Part shown: positions 1-11,479 of the stretch, one piece after another | Layout of the letters: every line of letters starts with the position of its first letter | Numbering within the stretch: position 1 is the first letter of the stretch | From: Colwellia sp. | Lineage (GTDB): Bacteria; Pseudomonadota; Gammaproteobacteria; Enterobacterales; Alteromonadaceae | Reading direction: 5' to 3' | DNA length: 64,000 bases | NCBI GenBank assembly: GCA_002733765.1 | Contig: NVWU01000010.1 | Span: forward strand, 124,001-188,000 | The notes under the pieces: model-generated | What the model was told of the DNA's origin: nothing | What the model saw: only the letters and a program-made list of their open reading frames with translations | Databases searched by the model: none | Program-made: the position numbers and the translations under genes

Positions 1-23
1 TTACTGATAACAAGCTATGTTTT

Positions 24-167
24 TTAGTTATTTTTAATGCTTTGTGGCTCATTAAATTCTGTAACGACTTGATTAAAATAAAACTGTCGACGAGTATTCA
101 TTTTATTATGTTGTACTTTAAGGTGCTTTCTCCGAGCATTGGCTGATATTTGTCTTCTTATTTTCAT
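24..167 (-). CDS. small basic protein of 47 aa, unknown function
   Basis: An open frame starts at an ATG preceded by AAAGAGAATCAG, a reasonable ribosome binding site, and ends at a TAA. The product is rich in Arg, Lys, Asn and Gln (it begins MKIRRQISANARRKH) and has no membrane segment or cysteine. It lies about 100 bases downstream of mltF on the same strand. I do not recognise a family. The RBS and strongly basic start make it more likely than a chance frame of this size, but homologues would be needed to be sure. Confidence 0.35.
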   Translation of the reverse strand: MKIRRQISANARRKHLKVQHNKMNTRRQFYFNQVVTEFNEPQSIKNN

Positions 168-264
168 CTGATTCTCTTTATATTAAATAATAATTTCCAA
201 GTTATTATTGTCTTTGAATATGTCATTCATATGACAAGATAAAAAATAACCAAATTAATATAGA

Positions 265-1725
265 TTACTCAGTTGACTCTATTATTTCAGATGCAACAAT
301 TTCAGATTCGACAACTTCGGCTGCAAGAATATCCTCAGCAGCTTCTGTTGCTTTAGTGTCTAACCAAGCTAGCGTGTCATAATAACGACGAATATTTTCC
401 ACATAGTGCACCGGCTCTTTTCCACGAGCATAGCCATATTTGGTTTTTTTATAATATTTTTTTTGTTGCAATAATGGCAAACGAGTTTTGACTTCAACCC
501 AACGATCGGGATCGCCACCTTGCTGCTGTGTAATAATTCTCGCGTCATTTAAGTGACCAAAACCAACATTATAAGAAGCAAGCGCAAACCACATTCTGTC
601 AGGGCTAGGAATTCTATCGGGCATTTTATTAATCATACGCTTAAAGTACTTAGCGCCACCTCGAATACTTTGCTCTGCATCTAATCGACTTTTTATACCC
701 ATTTGTTTAGCGGTAGCAAGGGTTAGCATCATCATACCTCGCACCCCCGTATGAGAGCGCGCATGTGGTCGCCAATGAGATTCTTGGTAACTAATTGCCG
801 CTAATAAACGCCAATCGATTTCTTGCGCATATTTTTCAAATAACGCTTGGTATTTAGGTAGTTTTGTCGAAACAGCACGAATAAAAGTGCGAGTTTCAAC
901 ATAATTAAATTGCTCAATATGACCATAATATTTGTCATCAAGTGCTAACAGTGTACCGTTATGGTGCACTTGTCCAAAAAACTCGATCAAACTAGCTAAA
1001 ATAGCATCATCACCATTTTTATTCAACATCCAAGCTAATGGCTCAGCTTTTTGAATAGTAAATCCAACACTAATCTCTGGATAGTAACGGCGATTAACCG
1101 CTAAAGTATTACTATCAATAACCGTGTAATCAATTTCGTCATTCAATATTTTTAATAACAACTCTTCACTATCAAATTCCGATGTTTCTAACCAGTTAAG
1201 TTCATTATGTTCTTGTTTAAGCACTTCTAAATTTTCAACATGACTTGAGCTAGCCGTGATCATTAGTTTACCGGTAAGATCGCTAAGTTTTCTTGGTCTT
1301 ACTTTTCCTTGCTTAAAGACTAATTTTTGGCTGACTTGTTCATAACTTGGCGCAAAACGAAAGCGAGATAAACGTTTCTCTGTTACCGACAAACCTGCAG
1401 CAAGCAAATCGACTTCCCCCGTATTGAGTTTAAAAAACAATGCATCAAGGGAATAGCTAGGCACTATTTTTAAGTCAACATTGAGGTACTCAGCATATTT
1501 TTTTGCCAAATCATATTCGAAACCAGCAAAACCATCGGTTTGAACATAATAGCTATTAGGTCCAAACAAAGTGCCTACACTAACATAGCCTCGTTCAAGA
1601 ATACGGGCAAAACTTGCCTGTTGCTTCTGCTCACTACAAGAAAAAAACAATGGAAGTAACAAAAAAACAAATAATACTTTATTGTTAATTTTTTGGAAAA
1701 AGTTATTAAAAGATGAATATTTCAT
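265..1725 (-). CDS. mltF: membrane-bound lytic murein transglycosylase F
   Basis: A lipoprotein that cleaves the MurNAc-GlcNAc bond of peptidoglycan to give 1,6-anhydro ends, probably at the inner face of the outer membrane. After an N-terminal signal with a lipobox-like LFFSC comes a family-3 solute-binding-like domain (about residues 40-265), then an SLT lysozyme-like domain (about 290-420). The catalytic Glu is in ISYQESHW and is followed by GVRGMMMLT and the [11 protein letters not shown] block typical of the family. I start at the ATG that puts the hydrophobic signal near the N-terminus; an in-frame TTG at 1761 would add 12 residues. The gene is divergent from purL, a neighbour arrangement also seen in other gammaproteobacteria. 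The C-terminal tail is acidic (repeated [14 protein letters not shown] residues), which is ordinary. Confidence 0.93.
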   Translation of the reverse strand: MKYSSFNNFFQKINNKVLFVFLLLPLFFSCSEQKQQASFARILERGYVSVGTLFGPNSYYVQTDGFAGFEYDLAKKYAEYLNVDLKIVPSYSLDALFFKLNTGEVDLLAAGLSVTEKRLSRFRFAPSYEQVSQKLVFKQGKVRPRKLSDLTGKLMITASSSHVENLEVLKQEHNELNWLETSEFDSEELLLKILNDEIDYTVIDSNTLAVNRRYYPEISVGFTIQKAEPLAWMLNKNGDDAILASLIEFFGQVHHNGTLLALDDKYYGHIEQFNYVETRTFIRAVSTKLPKYQALFEKYAQEIDWRLLAAISYQESHWRPHARSHTGVRGMMMLTLATAKQMGIKSRLDAEQSIRGGAKYFKRMINKMPDRIPSPDRMWFALASYNVGFGHLNDARIITQQQGGDPDRWVEVKTRLPLLQQKKYYKKTKYGYARGKEPVHYVENIRRYYDTLAWLDTKATEAAEDILAAEVVESEIVASEIIESTE

Positions 1726-1809
1726 AAGCTTAATTGTGTCGCGTATTGGCTTGTTAGCCAAGTACTTTTTCTCTCGTATGCTTTTTAATAGTCTGCTGAA
1801 CTTTAACGC

Positions 1810-1838
1810 TTACTAAAAAGTAATAATTAAACTATAAT
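1810..1838 (+). promoter_or_regulatory. probable purL promoter
   Basis: A perfect TATAAT (1833-1838) lies 17 bases after TTACTA (1810-1815), a weak -35, about 90 bases before the purL start. No PurR-type palindrome (ACGCAAACGTTTGCGT) is visible in the leader. Confidence 0.5.
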
Positions 1839-1925
1839 ACGCGCGAAATTTTCAGCTCTTATGTCGAACATAAATCGAATACAGTGCTGAATAACAACCT
1901 TACATAAAACTTGGTGATTAATCCT

Positions 1926-4900
1926 ATGACGATGTTGATAAAAAACCTTCGTGGCGCTCCAGCACTTTCTGACTTTAGAGTACAAAAACTATTAGCTCAA
2001 TGTGCACAATTACAACTACCTGTAACTGAAATTTATGCAGAATTTGCCCACTTTGCTCAACTTAACGATGAGCTAACCACTATTGAAGCAAAGGTTTTAC
2101 AACAGCTACTAACCTATGGTCCAACTATTGAAGAGCATGAGCCTCAAGGACAATTTCACTTAGTCACTCCTCGTCCAGGTACCATATCGCCATGGTCATC
2201 TAAATCAACTGACATTGCGCATAACTGTGGTTTAGCTAAAGTAGAGCGTTTAGAACGTGGCATGGCTTACTATGTAAGCGTTGACGAGGGTGTCAAATTA
2301 AGCGCCGAGCAAGAAATACAGCTTATCAGCCTATTGCATGATCGTATGATGGAAAGTGTATTTACCAACTTCACTGATGCCGATAAATTATTTGTTAGTG
2401 CTGAGCCAGGTAAATTAACTGCTATTGATATTGAAAACGGCGGTAAAAATGCGCTTACGCAAGCGAACATTGAACTAGGTTTAGCGCTTGCCGATGATGA
2501 AGTAAATTATTTATTTGAAAACTTTACCAAATTAGGTCGTAACCCACACGACATTGAACTTTATATGTTCGCTCAAGCGAACTCAGAGCATTGTCGTCAT
2601 AAAATATTTAATGCTGACTGGACTATTGATGGCGAAAAACAGCCAAAATCATTATTTAAGATGATCCGTAATACCCATGAAGTTAACCCTGACTTTGTCC
2701 TAAGTGCTTATAAAGATAATGCAGCGGTAATGATAGGTAACAAGGGCGGTCGTTTTTTCCCAAACCCAGAAACTAATGTTTATGGTTACCACCACGAAGA
2801 CATTCAAATATTAATGAAGGTTGAAACTCATAACCATCCTACGGCTATTTCACCCTACCCTGGTGCAGCAACCGGTAGTGGTGGCGAAATCCGTGATGAA
2901 GGCGCAACAGGTATTGGCTCAAAACCTAAAGCGGGTTTAGTTGGTTTTTCTGTGTCTAACTTACGTATTCCTGATTTTGAACAGCCTTGGGAAACCGATT
3001 TTGGCAAACCAAGTCGCATTGTTTCAGCTTTAGATATTATGATGGAAGGCCCACTAGGTGGCGCGGCATTTAATAACGAATTTGGTCGCCCTGCTATTTT
3101 AGGTTACTTCCGTACGTATGAAGAAGAAGTTAACTCTTTTAACGGCACTGAAGTACGTGGTTATCACAAACCGATTATGCTTGCTGGCGGCCTAGGTAAT
3201 ATTCGCGATGAACACGTACAAAAACGCGAAATTATTGTTGGCGCAAACTTAATTGCTCTTGGCGGACCTGCCATGAATATCGGTTTAGGCGGCGGCGCAG
3301 CCTCTTCAATGGCCTCTGGTCAATCAGCAGAAAGTTTAGACTTTGCTTCTGTGCAACGTGAAAATCCTGAAATGGAGCGTCGTTGTCAAGAAGTCATCGA
3401 CAAGTGTTGGCAGCTAGGCGAACAAAACCCAATCGCCTTTATTCATGATGTTGGTGCGGGTGGTTTATCAAATGCTTTCCCTGAGTTAGTTTCTGATGGC
3501 GGCCGTGGTGGTGTTTTCGAACTTCGTAATGTACCTAATGATGAACACAGCATGGCGCCTCATGAAATCTGGTGTAATGAATCTCAAGAACGTTATGTTA
3601 TTGCGGTATCAGATGAAAATTTAGCAACTTTTGAACAAATATGTCAACGTGAACGTGCGCCATTTTCTGTTGTAGGTAGAGCAACTGAAGAAGCACAATT
3701 AACCGTTACTGATGCACACTTTGCTGACAACGACAAATTAGCCACGCCGATTAATTTACCCCTTGATGTATTGCTAGGGAAAACCCCTAAAATATTTAAA
3801 GACGTACAAAGTGCTACTGCCACAGGTGATGAATTTAATGTTAGCGAAATTAATATTGAAGAGGCGGCAAATCGCATTTTAAGTTTACCAACGGTTGCTG
3901 AAAAAACTTTCTTGATTACTATTGGCGATCGAAGCGTAACCGGTATGGTAAATCGCGACCAAATGGTTGGCCCTTGGCAAGTACCAGTGGCTGATTGTGG
4001 GGTTACCGCCTCAGCGCTTGACTCTTACCACGGCGAAGCAATGTCATTAGGTGAACGTACGCCTGTTGCTTTACTAAACTTTGGCGCATCAGCGCGTTTA
4101 GCCGTCGCTGAATCATTAATGAACATTGCCGGTACTGATATTGCTGGTTCTGACGGTGATAGGTTAAACCGTATTAAGCTTTCAGCTAACTGGATGTCTC
4201 CTGCGGGGCACCCTGGTGAAGATGCCGGCCTTTACGAAGCAGTTAAAGCGATTGGCGAAGAATTATGCCCAGCACTTGGTTTAACCATCCCTGTCGGCAA
4301 AGATTCAATGTCAATGAAAACTAAATGGCAAGATAACGGTGAAGATAAAAGCGTTACCTCGCCAATGTCATTAATCATCACCGCTTTTGGCGTGGTAGAA
4401 GATATTCGCAAAACAGTTACTCCTGAATTAAGAACCAATCAAAGCGGCTTTAATGAAGAGTCGCGTATTGTCGCAATTGATTTATCAAAAGGTAAAAACC
4501 GTTTAGGCGGCTCATGTTTGGCGCAAGTTTATAAAAAACTAGGCAATGAAACACCAGACGTTGATAGCCCTGAAGTTTTAAAAGGTTTCTTCAATGCCAT
4601 GCAAACGCTAGTACGCGAAGAAAAGCTTATTGCTTATCACGATATTTCTGATGGTGGTTTATTTACCACCGTTTGTGAGATGGCGTTTGCCGGTCACACC
4701 GGTATAGATATTGATATGAGTAAATTAAACGGTAATAACGTTGCCGTTTTATTTAATGAAGAGCTTGGCGCGGTCATACAAATTCGTGAAAGCGATGTAA
4801 ATGCTATTAACACTATTTTAGCCGAGCATGGCATATTGGAGTGTTGCACTGACATTGGTCGACTTAATAACGAGGATACTATTCGCTTTACTCGTGATGG

Positions 4901-5891
4901 CGAACTAGTGTTAGAAAACTCTCGTACTTATTATCGTACTACCTGGGCACAAACCACTTATAGAATGCAATCTATGCGTGATAACCCAGAATGTGCACAG
5001 CAAGAACATGATGTGAAATTTGACACGGAAGACCCCGGTTTACAGGCCAACTTGAGCTTTGATATTAACGAAGATATTGTTGCTGACCTGATTGCTAAAG
5101 ATGCACAAAAAGAGTCTAACCCGCGCATTGCTATTTTACGTGAGCAAGGTGTTAACTCTCATGTTGAAATGGCCGCTGCGTTTGATCGCGCAGGTTTTGT
5201 TGCCATTGATGTGCATATGTCAGACATTTTAGCCGGTCGTACAGATTTAGCTAATTTTAATGGCTTAGTTGCTTGTGGTGGTTTCTCATACGGCGATGTT
5301 TTGGGTGCTGGTGAAGGTTGGGCAAAATCAATTTTATTCAACCCAAGTGCAAAAGCTATGTTTAAAGCTTTCTTTGAACGTGAAGATACCTTTTCTTTAG
5401 GCGTATGTAATGGCTGTCAAATGATGTCAAACCTAAAAGAAATCATTCCTGGTAGTGACCATTGGCCACACTTTGTACAAAACAAATCAGAGCGCTTTGA
5501 AGCTCGTTTTTCATTAGTTGAAATTCAAGAAAGCCCATCAGTATTATTTAAAGGTATGGCTGGCTCAGTAATGCCGATCGCAGTTTCTCATGGTGAAGGT
5601 CATGCCGAATTTAGTTCAGAAGATGCTATCAGCTCAGCAAATGATTCAGGTACCGTATCAATGCGCTATGTTGATAACTATGGTCAAATAACTGAAACAT
5701 ACCCGGCAAACCCTAATGGTTCACCTGACGGTATAACGTCACTAACAACCATTGATGGCCGTGTAACAATCATGATGCCGCATCCTGAGCGTGTATTTCG
5801 CACTGTTGCTAACTCATGGCATCCAGATAGCTGGGGTGAAGATTCACCTTGGGTTCGTATGTTCCGTAACGCCCGTAAGTTTATTGGCTAA
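1926..5891 (+). CDS. purL: phosphoribosylformylglycinamidine synthase (FGAM synthetase)
   Basis: Catalyses the ATP- and glutamine-dependent conversion of FGAR to FGAM, the fourth step of purine synthesis. It is the long single-chain form (about 1320 aa) typical of gammaproteobacteria: N-terminal PurS-like region, two AIRS-type synthase halves ([42 protein letters not shown]) and a C-terminal class I glutamine amidotransferase with nucleophile Cys in [10 protein letters not shown] and the His/Glu pair in [10 protein letters not shown]. The start was placed at the ATG giving [17 protein letters not shown], which matches the family N-terminus; a TTG at 1911 and an ATG at 1932 are alternatives. 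It is a single-gene transcript ending at a strong terminator. Confidence 0.97.
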   Translation: MTMLIKNLRGAPALSDFRVQKLLAQCAQLQLPVTEIYAEFAHFAQLNDELTTIEAKVLQQLLTYGPTIEEHEPQGQFHLVTPRPGTISPWSSKSTDIAHNCGLAKVERLERGMAYYVSVDEGVKLSAEQEIQLISLLHDRMMESVFTNFTDADKLFVSAEPGKLTAIDIENGGKNALTQANIELGLALADDEVNYLFENFTKLGRNPHDIELYMFAQANSEHCRHKIFNADWTIDGEKQPKSLFKMIRNTHEVNPDFVLSAYKDNAAVMIGNKGGRFFPNPETNVYGYHHEDIQILMKVETHNHPTAISPYPGAATGSGGEIRDEGATGIGSKPKAGLVGFSVSNLRIPDFEQPWETDFGKPSRIVSALDIMMEGPLGGAAFNNEFGRPAILGYFRTYEEEVNSFNGTEVRGYHKPIMLAGGLGNIRDEHVQKREIIVGANLIALGGPAMNIGLGGGAASSMASGQSAESLDFASVQRENPEMERRCQEVIDKCWQLGEQNPIAFIHDVGAGGLSNAFPELVSDGGRGGVFELRNVPNDEHSMAPHEIWCNESQERYVIAVSDENLATFEQICQRERAPFSVVGRATEEAQLTVTDAHFADNDKLATPINLPLDVLLGKTPKIFKDVQSATATGDEFNVSEINIEEAANRILSLPTVAEKTFLITIGDRSVTGMVNRDQMVGPWQVPVADCGVTASALDSYHGEAMSLGERTPVALLNFGASARLAVAESLMNIAGTDIAGSDGDRLNRIKLSANWMSPAGHPGEDAGLYEAVKAIGEELCPALGLTIPVGKDSMSMKTKWQDNGEDKSVTSPMSLIITAFGVVEDIRKTVTPELRTNQSGFNEESRIVAIDLSKGKNRLGGSCLAQVYKKLGNETPDVDSPEVLKGFFNAMQTLVREEKLIAYHDISDGGLFTTVCEMAFAGHTGIDIDMSKLNGNNVAVLFNEELGAVIQIRESDVNAINTILAEHGILECCTDIGRLNNEDTIRFTRDGELVLENSRTYYRTTWAQTTYRMQSMRDNPECAQQEHDVKFDTEDPGLQANLSFDINEDIVADLIAKDAQKESNPRIAILREQGVNSHVEMAAAFDRAGFVAIDVHMSDILAGRTDLANFNGLVACGGFSYGDVLGAGEGWAKSILFNPSAKAMFKAFFEREDTFSLGVCNGCQMMSNLKEIIPGSDHWPHFVQNKSERFEARFSLVEIQESPSVLFKGMAGSVMPIAVSHGEGHAEFSSEDAISSANDSGTVSMRYVDNYGQITETYPANPNGSPDGITSLTTIDGRVTIMMPHPERVFRTVANSWHPDSWGEDSPWVRMFRNARKFIG

Positions 5892-6070
5892 TATTTTTGC
5901 TACTAGCCCTTACTTCTTAGCTAGAAATACTTATTGACTCGCGTCAACTTCGTGTTTCTTTCTTTGATTAAGAACAATTAGCGTCAAGGTATATACAAAT
6001 TTAAGCCGACAACTTTCTATTAAGAAATTTGTCAACTTTTTAATACTACTATGCCTGCCTTACTCACATA

Positions 6071-6102
6071 AAAAAGCCGCTAACTGTGTTAGCGGCTTTT
6101 TT
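6071..6102. terminator. bidirectional Rho-independent terminator
   Basis: A 14-bp perfect stem AAAAAGCCGCTAAC / GTTAGCGGCTTTTT with a 3-base loop, flanked by A- and T-runs. It lies between the convergent purL and the DUF2780 gene and can serve both. Confidence 0.9.
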
Positions 6103-6126
6103 ATAAACTGACATTGAAGAATAGAG

Positions 6127-6196
6127 ATACCAATTCAATTTATTCTTATCCCCAAATAAAGCGCTGAGTTGGGAATAAGCTTATTTTGTTTGGTCT
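6127..6196. repeat. imperfect ATACCAATT-type inverted repeat
   Basis: ATACCAATTCAATTTATTC on the left mirrors an AATAAG...TTGTTTGGT arm on the right around a short centre. It ends exactly at the stop of the DUF2780 gene. Similar ATACCAATT motifs occur at 31000, 31876, 56180 and 58384, so it probably belongs to a dispersed palindromic repeat family. Confidence 0.45.
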
Positions 6197-6786
6197 TAAC
6201 CTAGTAGCTTGCCTAAGCCATCTGTTAACATTTTTTTTGCTTGTTGCCCTTGTTCTGTATCTAAGTAGCGTTGAGCACTAGCAATAAAGCTACTGATCAT
6301 TTCTGGCTTTAAACCTAACGCTTCAAATTGCTTTGTTACATCACTTATAGATTTTAATGACTCACTGTATTCTGATGCTTTATCAAGTAACCCACCGATG
6401 CTTTCACTAGAACCTGAGCCAGAACTAAGCTTGCTAATATCAGGCATTTGGCTAACTAAACCATCAACACCAGGTAACGATTTTGCAAGCTGAGTAAATT
6501 GCTCTGTTGAAACGTTATTTTTAACATAATTTAAAATAGATCCCATACCGCCAGATGCTTGGTCCGTATTAACATCTAAGGCGCTAGTAAGCATACCAAT
6601 TAAACCTTCTGCGCTTGGCATCGCGGAAGTGCTTTTTTCAACGCTTTGTACTTTAGTATCAACACGTTGTTCTGTAGTTCCACCTAAGCCAACCATACTT
6701 TTAAGGCTGTCAAACCAGCTAGTTTCTTCTGCCAGTACAGAAGTACTCAATGTTGAAATAGTTAATAACACAATCAGTTTTTTCAT
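6196..6786 (-). CDS. DUF2780 (VcgC/VcgE-type) exported protein
   Basis: A 196-residue protein with a cleavable signal peptide (MKKLIVLLTISTLSTSVLAEE), so probably periplasmic. The mature part is low in complexity, with Gly/Ser-rich loops (SGSGSSESIGG) between amphipathic helices, and ends in a conserved-looking helical block (ALGLKPEMISSFIASAQ, YLDTEQGQQAKKML). This matches my memory of the DUF2780 family first noted as VcgC/VcgE; function is unknown. The start was set at the ATG before the signal peptide; the 8-residue upstream extension has no support. Monocistronic by spacing. Confidence 0.8.
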   Translation of the reverse strand: MKKLIVLLTISTLSTSVLAEETSWFDSLKSMVGLGGTTEQRVDTKVQSVEKSTSAMPSAEGLIGMLTSALDVNTDQASGGMGSILNYVKNNVSTEQFTQLAKSLPGVDGLVSQMPDISKLSSGSGSSESIGGLLDKASEYSESLKSISDVTKQFEALGLKPEMISSFIASAQRYLDTEQGQQAKKMLTDGLGKLLG

Positions 6787-6966
6787 AAGGGGTCCGTAAT
6801 TTAAATCCATAATTATTTAATGAAGGCAAGTGTACAACATTTTATATATTGGGATATAGCCATTATTATTCAAAATACAGAATTTCAGTGATAATTAAAG
6901 TGATTTTATGGCAAAGAAATAATTTCTGATCAATGTATTTAATGCACACTAAGCCTCGGGAATTAA

Positions 6967-7194
6967 TTAAACAAACTCTAGCTGAATATCGGTACAGCCT
7001 TTTTTACAACATATGCCTGAATTTTCGCTGCTTGCAGGGCCACTATGCTTAGGCGTGATTAAAAAAAGTGGCTGCTGACAGGTAGAACACAACACAGTTT
7101 TCCCTGCCATCACTTTCTTCATTAACTGTCTTTGATTGGCAAAGGAGTTTTTACTTTTCTTCTGTAATTCAGCAAACTGCTTAATATCAATCAT
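6967..7194 (-). CDS. small zinc-ribbon-like conserved protein
   Basis: 75 residues, Lys/Gln-rich N-terminal half, then CSTCQQPLFL followed about 20 residues later by CCKKGC: two pairs of cysteines spaced as in a zinc ribbon or knuckle. No signal peptide or membrane segment, so cytoplasmic. Small four-cysteine proteins like this often act as nucleic-acid or protein-binding modules, but I do not recognise a named family and assign no function. It stands alone between the DUF2780 gene and the chemoreceptor. Confidence 0.6.
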   Translation of the reverse strand: MIDIKQFAELQKKSKNSFANQRQLMKKVMAGKTVLCSTCQQPLFLITPKHSGPASSENSGICCKKGCTDIQLEFV

Positions 7195-7563
7195 GTTTTT
7201 TATCTCTTTTCTTTTTGTGACAACTTATACCTACAATGACAGACAGTAAAAACCGTCAAATTTACCCTGTAATGGCGTACACGATAACTTTTGGTTGTTC
7301 TCTAACAGTAACTGAGCAAATTGCAATACAAGCACTTGTGAAGGAAAAAATACTGAAACTCCGTTTCTCTTATTTTTGATCATCATAAAGTAAACCTATG
7401 ATGGTAGTACAACAATACTTAGGCGGCTAAAAACAGTTTTTTCAATTTATATTAGATAAAATCTGCGAGGGACTAACAACAGCTAATACTCATCAGTATT
7501 CAAGTGGCAGAATAAAAATTTTTTTAATCCTGCCATTAAATATAATACCAATATCAAATAACG
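7195..7563. other. non-coding interval
   Basis: About 370 bases between the zinc-ribbon gene start and the chemoreceptor stop. I see no convincing ORF, RNA or terminator. A partial ATACCAAT motif occurs near 7549. The part next to 7195 probably holds the promoter of the small gene. Confidence 0.5.
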
Positions 7564-10332
7564 TTATTTAATTTTAAACGCTGATGATTCTTTTTCTAAT
7601 TCAATGGCTAAACGAGCTAGCTCTACACTTGATTCTGAAATATTCTCAGCTGCTTGACTGGTTTCAGTGACACCTGAATTTAACGTTTCAACATTTTGTA
7701 AAATATCATCTACAACCACAGATTGTTCTTCTGCTGCCGTTGCTATTTGCGCACTTAAATCACTAATTTCATCCATGTCACTTGCAATAATTTGATTAAG
7801 ATCTTTAGCTTCTTTAGCATGTTCCTGTACAGAGTTGGCTTGAAGAACGCTATTTGCCATAATTTCAACCGATGAATTAGCACCAACCATAATGATATTG
7901 ATTATATCATCAATTTCTTTGGTTGAATCTTGCGTTCTTTGGGCCAGTTGACGAACTTCATCGGCGACCACTGCAAAACCTCGTCCTTGCTCGCCAGCTC
8001 TAGCCGCTTCAATAGCGGCATTTAATGCTAATAGATTAGTTTGACCAGCGATACCTTTTATAACACCGAGAATATTAACGACTTGATCAAAGTCTTTTCT
8101 CACTTTCTGAACACTTTGCTCAGATTGCTGAATATGCTCGGTCATACTAACAATAGCGTGATAAGTTTCATCTAGCTTATTCGCACCATCGTTCACTTTT
8201 TCTTTAATATTATCAACTGCCGATGAGGTAGTTGTAGTGTTGGAAGCAACCTCATTAACGGTTGCACCCATTTCCTGCATTGCCGTAGCAAGCTGCTCTG
8301 CAATCACCTGTTGCTCAGTAACCGTCGCACTAGTTTGAGTGGTTATTGCTGCCAGTTCTTCAGATGTTGAGGCTTGTTGAATAGCGATACCCGAAATGTT
8401 CCCAACCATTTTAGATAAACTAGTTATCATTTTCCCAATAGCTTCTTGTAAGTGGCCAACCTCGTCATTAGATGTTTTATCAACCGTCATGGTTAAGTCA
8501 CCATTCGCCACTTTCTGGGCGACATCTGCAATTTCAATGATCGGAGTAGCAATACGTTTAGCCACGAACAAACCTATCATAACGACCACGGCAACGATAA
8601 TCATCATTAGTATGATAGTGAAAATAGTATTACTACGAATTGATGCAAAGGCCTCAGGCTCATCTATTTCCGATAATATTGCCCAATTAAAATGACCAAA
8701 TTCAATCTGGTCAAAAGACGATAATACAGGGTTACCGTTATAATCAATAATAATATCAGTGCCTTTCTCTCCCGTAAGTGCACGTTTAACGGCTTCTGTG
8801 TCAACACCATTTTCTGTGACTGAACCTGCAAAACTTGCTTTTACAGTATGCCCTTTAGGATCAAGAAATGAATTACTGCGCATTTTTAAATCATTACCAA
8901 CTAAATAACTTTCTCCTATTTCGCCCATGCCCTCTCTAATCCCCATAATTGTTTGTATACCTTCAAGTGGTAACTGCAAAGCAACATAAAGCGCCACTTG
9001 CCCATCAGATTTAAGTAAAGGTTGCGCAATAAATGCGGCAGGTTCACCATTACTGGGATCGTAAGGAGCAAAGTCAACAAAACCATATTGCTTACTTTGA
9101 GTAATACTGTTAATCAAAGTACCCAAATTGGAACTTGAATATTTACCCGTTAAAATATTGGTATCAAAATCAGCCTCTTTGGTTACGGTATAAAAAATAT
9201 GACCATCAGGATTGATCAAAAATAAATCATAATAACCATATTTTTCAATATAACTTTTATAAAAATCTTTATTATTAGCCATTTTAGGGTTAAACGCTTC
9301 AGTAACATCAATTTCAGATATTATTGCCCACCGTATGTCACTACCAACATCAATATAATCCCAACTACTCACTACGAGATTACCATTATAATCCATGATA
9401 ACACTCGTGTTTCTATCTCCATTCAATGCACTCAGGACAGCTTGTGTTTGTACTTTGTTTTTATTAGCAAAAGAAGCCTTAGCAGAATATTCTGTCGGGT
9501 TTAAATAAGAATCTGAACGCATGAGTTTGTCTTGTCCAACAAGATATGACTCGCCCGATTCGCCCATTCCTTCTCTATCACCTAATATACTATTAATTTT
9601 ATCTAGCGGTTGCTGATAGGCAATATACCCCACTCGTTTACCCTTAACTTCTACGGGCTTAATTACAAAGGCAGCGGGAGCATTATTGCTCGGGGCATAA
9701 GGAAAGAAATCCCCAAATTGAACGTTTGATGAATTCGATTGTTTAGCTAAGTTAAATGCCTGATAGAATGAGCTACCCGTTAAATCCTTAGGAATTTCTT
9801 TCCCTAAATCACTTTCTCGTGTGACCGAATAAACAATAGTACCGTTATTGCTAATGATAAAGAAATCGTACCAACCAAAATATGACAAGAACGGCTTATA
9901 GTTTTTATCGTATTTATTAAGTAAATTATGCCACTGTTTTTTATTCGAAAAATTATTAACTAGTTCAGTAATGGCTTGGTGAGTATTATGTTCATTTGCC
10001 AGAATTTCTAATTGAAGCTTATTACCCTTAAAATAATCGTTAATCTGAGATTTTTTAAGTTTGTTTATCGCCGATAGTCTCATAAAAGCTTGCTGTTGTA
10101 TGGTATCAGCAATATCAATAAGAACACCCATATCACCTTGACGTTCAGCAAAGTAATTTTCAATGGCCTGCTTTTTAATCTGGTTTATTGCGGTGAGTTG
10201 GTTATAAATTTTGCTGGTGACATCTGCTGTACTATTTATGGTTGATATGGTGCTAATAATTATTGCAGGAACTAAACCTAGTACCATAAAAATAAGTATA
10301 AACTTTACTTTCAAACTTTTTAAATTAATCAT
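7564..10332 (-). CDS. methyl-accepting chemotaxis protein with duplicated Cache-like sensor
   Basis: An inner-membrane chemoreceptor of 922 aa, much longer than the usual 540-680. An N-terminal transmembrane helix is followed by a helical stretch in which an LxAINxxKKxxIxxYF motif occurs twice. Two tandem copies of a roughly 210-residue periplasmic sensor follow (about 137-347 and 352-563). They share GYYDLFLINPDG/GWYDFFIISNNG, REGMGEIGESYLVG/REGMGESGESYLVG and WAILSEID. Then come a second membrane helix (about 568-588), a HAMP domain and the cytoplasmic methyl-accepting domain with hairpin tip EAARAGEQGRGFAVVADEVR. It should signal to CheA/CheW. No chemotaxis neighbours. The ligand is unknown; the GESYLVG/MRS pattern recalls dCache-like receptors. 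Confidence 0.93.
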   Translation of the reverse strand: MINLKSLKVKFILIFMVLGLVPAIIISTISTINSTADVTSKIYNQLTAINQIKKQAIENYFAERQGDMGVLIDIADTIQQQAFMRLSAINKLKKSQINDYFKGNKLQLEILANEHNTHQAITELVNNFSNKKQWHNLLNKYDKNYKPFLSYFGWYDFFIISNNGTIVYSVTRESDLGKEIPKDLTGSSFYQAFNLAKQSNSSNVQFGDFFPYAPSNNAPAAFVIKPVEVKGKRVGYIAYQQPLDKINSILGDREGMGESGESYLVGQDKLMRSDSYLNPTEYSAKASFANKNKVQTQAVLSALNGDRNTSVIMDYNGNLVVSSWDYIDVGSDIRWAIISEIDVTEAFNPKMANNKDFYKSYIEKYGYYDLFLINPDGHIFYTVTKEADFDTNILTGKYSSSNLGTLINSITQSKQYGFVDFAPYDPSNGEPAAFIAQPLLKSDGQVALYVALQLPLEGIQTIMGIREGMGEIGESYLVGNDLKMRSNSFLDPKGHTVKASFAGSVTENGVDTEAVKRALTGEKGTDIIIDYNGNPVLSSFDQIEFGHFNWAILSEIDEPEAFASIRSNTIFTIILMMIIVAVVVMIGLFVAKRIATPIIEIADVAQKVANGDLTMTVDKTSNDEVGHLQEAIGKMITSLSKMVGNISGIAIQQASTSEELAAITTQTSATVTEQQVIAEQLATAMQEMGATVNEVASNTTTTSSAVDNIKEKVNDGANKLDETYHAIVSMTEHIQQSEQSVQKVRKDFDQVVNILGVIKGIAGQTNLLALNAAIEAARAGEQGRGFAVVADEVRQLAQRTQDSTKEIDDIINIIMVGANSSVEIMANSVLQANSVQEHAKEAKDLNQIIASDMDEISDLSAQIATAAEEQSVVVDDILQNVETLNSGVTETSQAAENISESSVELARLAIELEKESSAFKIK

Positions 10333-10570
10333 AAAACTCTCTTATTAATTTTTATTCTCCATTATCCTTGCGTTAAAATGTACAGATTGACTATTCCTTG
10401 CCATTCGCCAGTATTATCATTGGGAAAAAGGGTTAACTCATGATCCATGGATCACTTTTTCTTATTACCTTTACAAAAAGGCATTATTAAAATGCATGTT
10501 ACCTGATAACGCTTAATGGGTAAAAGTGTTAAGCTCACCCATATTAATTTTATTTCTTTTTCTGCCGTTT

Positions 10571-11479
10571 ATGACCCTTTTTTTTGAGCATCATATAAAA
10601 CTTGATAACATTACTTATAACACGACTGATAAAAATATTGATGTTAATACACTCACCGCGTTAACTGCACTTTTCGATAGTCTTGCAAAAACAGACAATG
10701 CACTGAGTAAGGCGCAACTTAAACAAGCGATAAGTAAAGGGGCTTTATGGCTAACCCGTGGCAAACATACCCAACGACTACGTCGCGTTAAAAGAACGCT
10801 GCAACAAGATGATGAGTTACACTTTTATTATAATGAAGCGGTGCTTGCTAATGAGGTTCCTAAGGCTATTTTGATCAGCGATGAGGGCGACTATAGTGTT
10901 TGGTATAAACCCTTTGGTATGCTTTCTCAAGGCTCTAAATGGAGTGACCATTGCACTATTGCCCGCTTTGCACAGCAGTTTTTCACCAATGAACGTGCTG
11001 TTTTTATTGTCCATCGTTTAGACAAAGCCGCAACAGGGTTGATACTAATTGCTCACAGTAAAAAAGCGGTAAAAGCGTTATCTTTAATGTTTGAAAATCG
11101 CACCACTAATAACAACTCACTTGAGAAATATTACCAAATAATTGTTCATGGTAATCACAGTATAAATGAGCAACCACAAGTGATAACAAGCGATGTCGAA
11201 GGCAAAAGTGCCCGTAGCACTTTTCGCTGTTTAACTTATGACAAAATTAAAGAGCAATCACTGATCGAAGTGAAAATTGATAGCGGCAGAAAACATCAAA
11301 TTCGTGTTCACGCTGCCAGTGTTGGTTTGCCAGTAGTGGGCGATAGACTGCACGGCATTGCCGATAACAATGAATCACTCAATCTACAGTTATGTGCGGT
11401 TAGTTTAAGTTTTATTTGCCCTATAACACAACAAAAGCAATACTTTCAATTACCCGAGGCATTAAGACCTCAGTTGTGA
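10571..11479 (+). CDS. RluA-family pseudouridine synthase
   Basis: Converts uridine to pseudouridine in rRNA or tRNA; the exact target is not deducible. An S4-like N-terminal part (about residues 30-85, ISKGALWLTRG) precedes the catalytic domain with VHRLDKAATGLILIAHS, whose Asp is the family catalytic residue, and the later SGRKHQIRVHAASVGLPVVGD block. I chose the ATG at 10571 because it removes a hydrophobic run encoded from an upstream in-frame GTG (10526) that does not suit a cytoplasmic enzyme; neither has a strong RBS. The 3' end overlaps the convergent DUF2238 gene by 18 bases. Confidence 0.85.
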   Translation: MTLFFEHHIKLDNITYNTTDKNIDVNTLTALTALFDSLAKTDNALSKAQLKQAISKGALWLTRGKHTQRLRRVKRTLQQDDELHFYYNEAVLANEVPKAILISDEGDYSVWYKPFGMLSQGSKWSDHCTIARFAQQFFTNERAVFIVHRLDKAATGLILIAHSKKAVKALSLMFENRTTNNNSLEKYYQIIVHGNHSINEQPQVITSDVEGKSARSTFRCLTYDKIKEQSLIEVKIDSGRKHQIRVHAASVGLPVVGDRLHGIADNNESLNLQLCAVSLSFICPITQQKQYFQLPEALRPQL

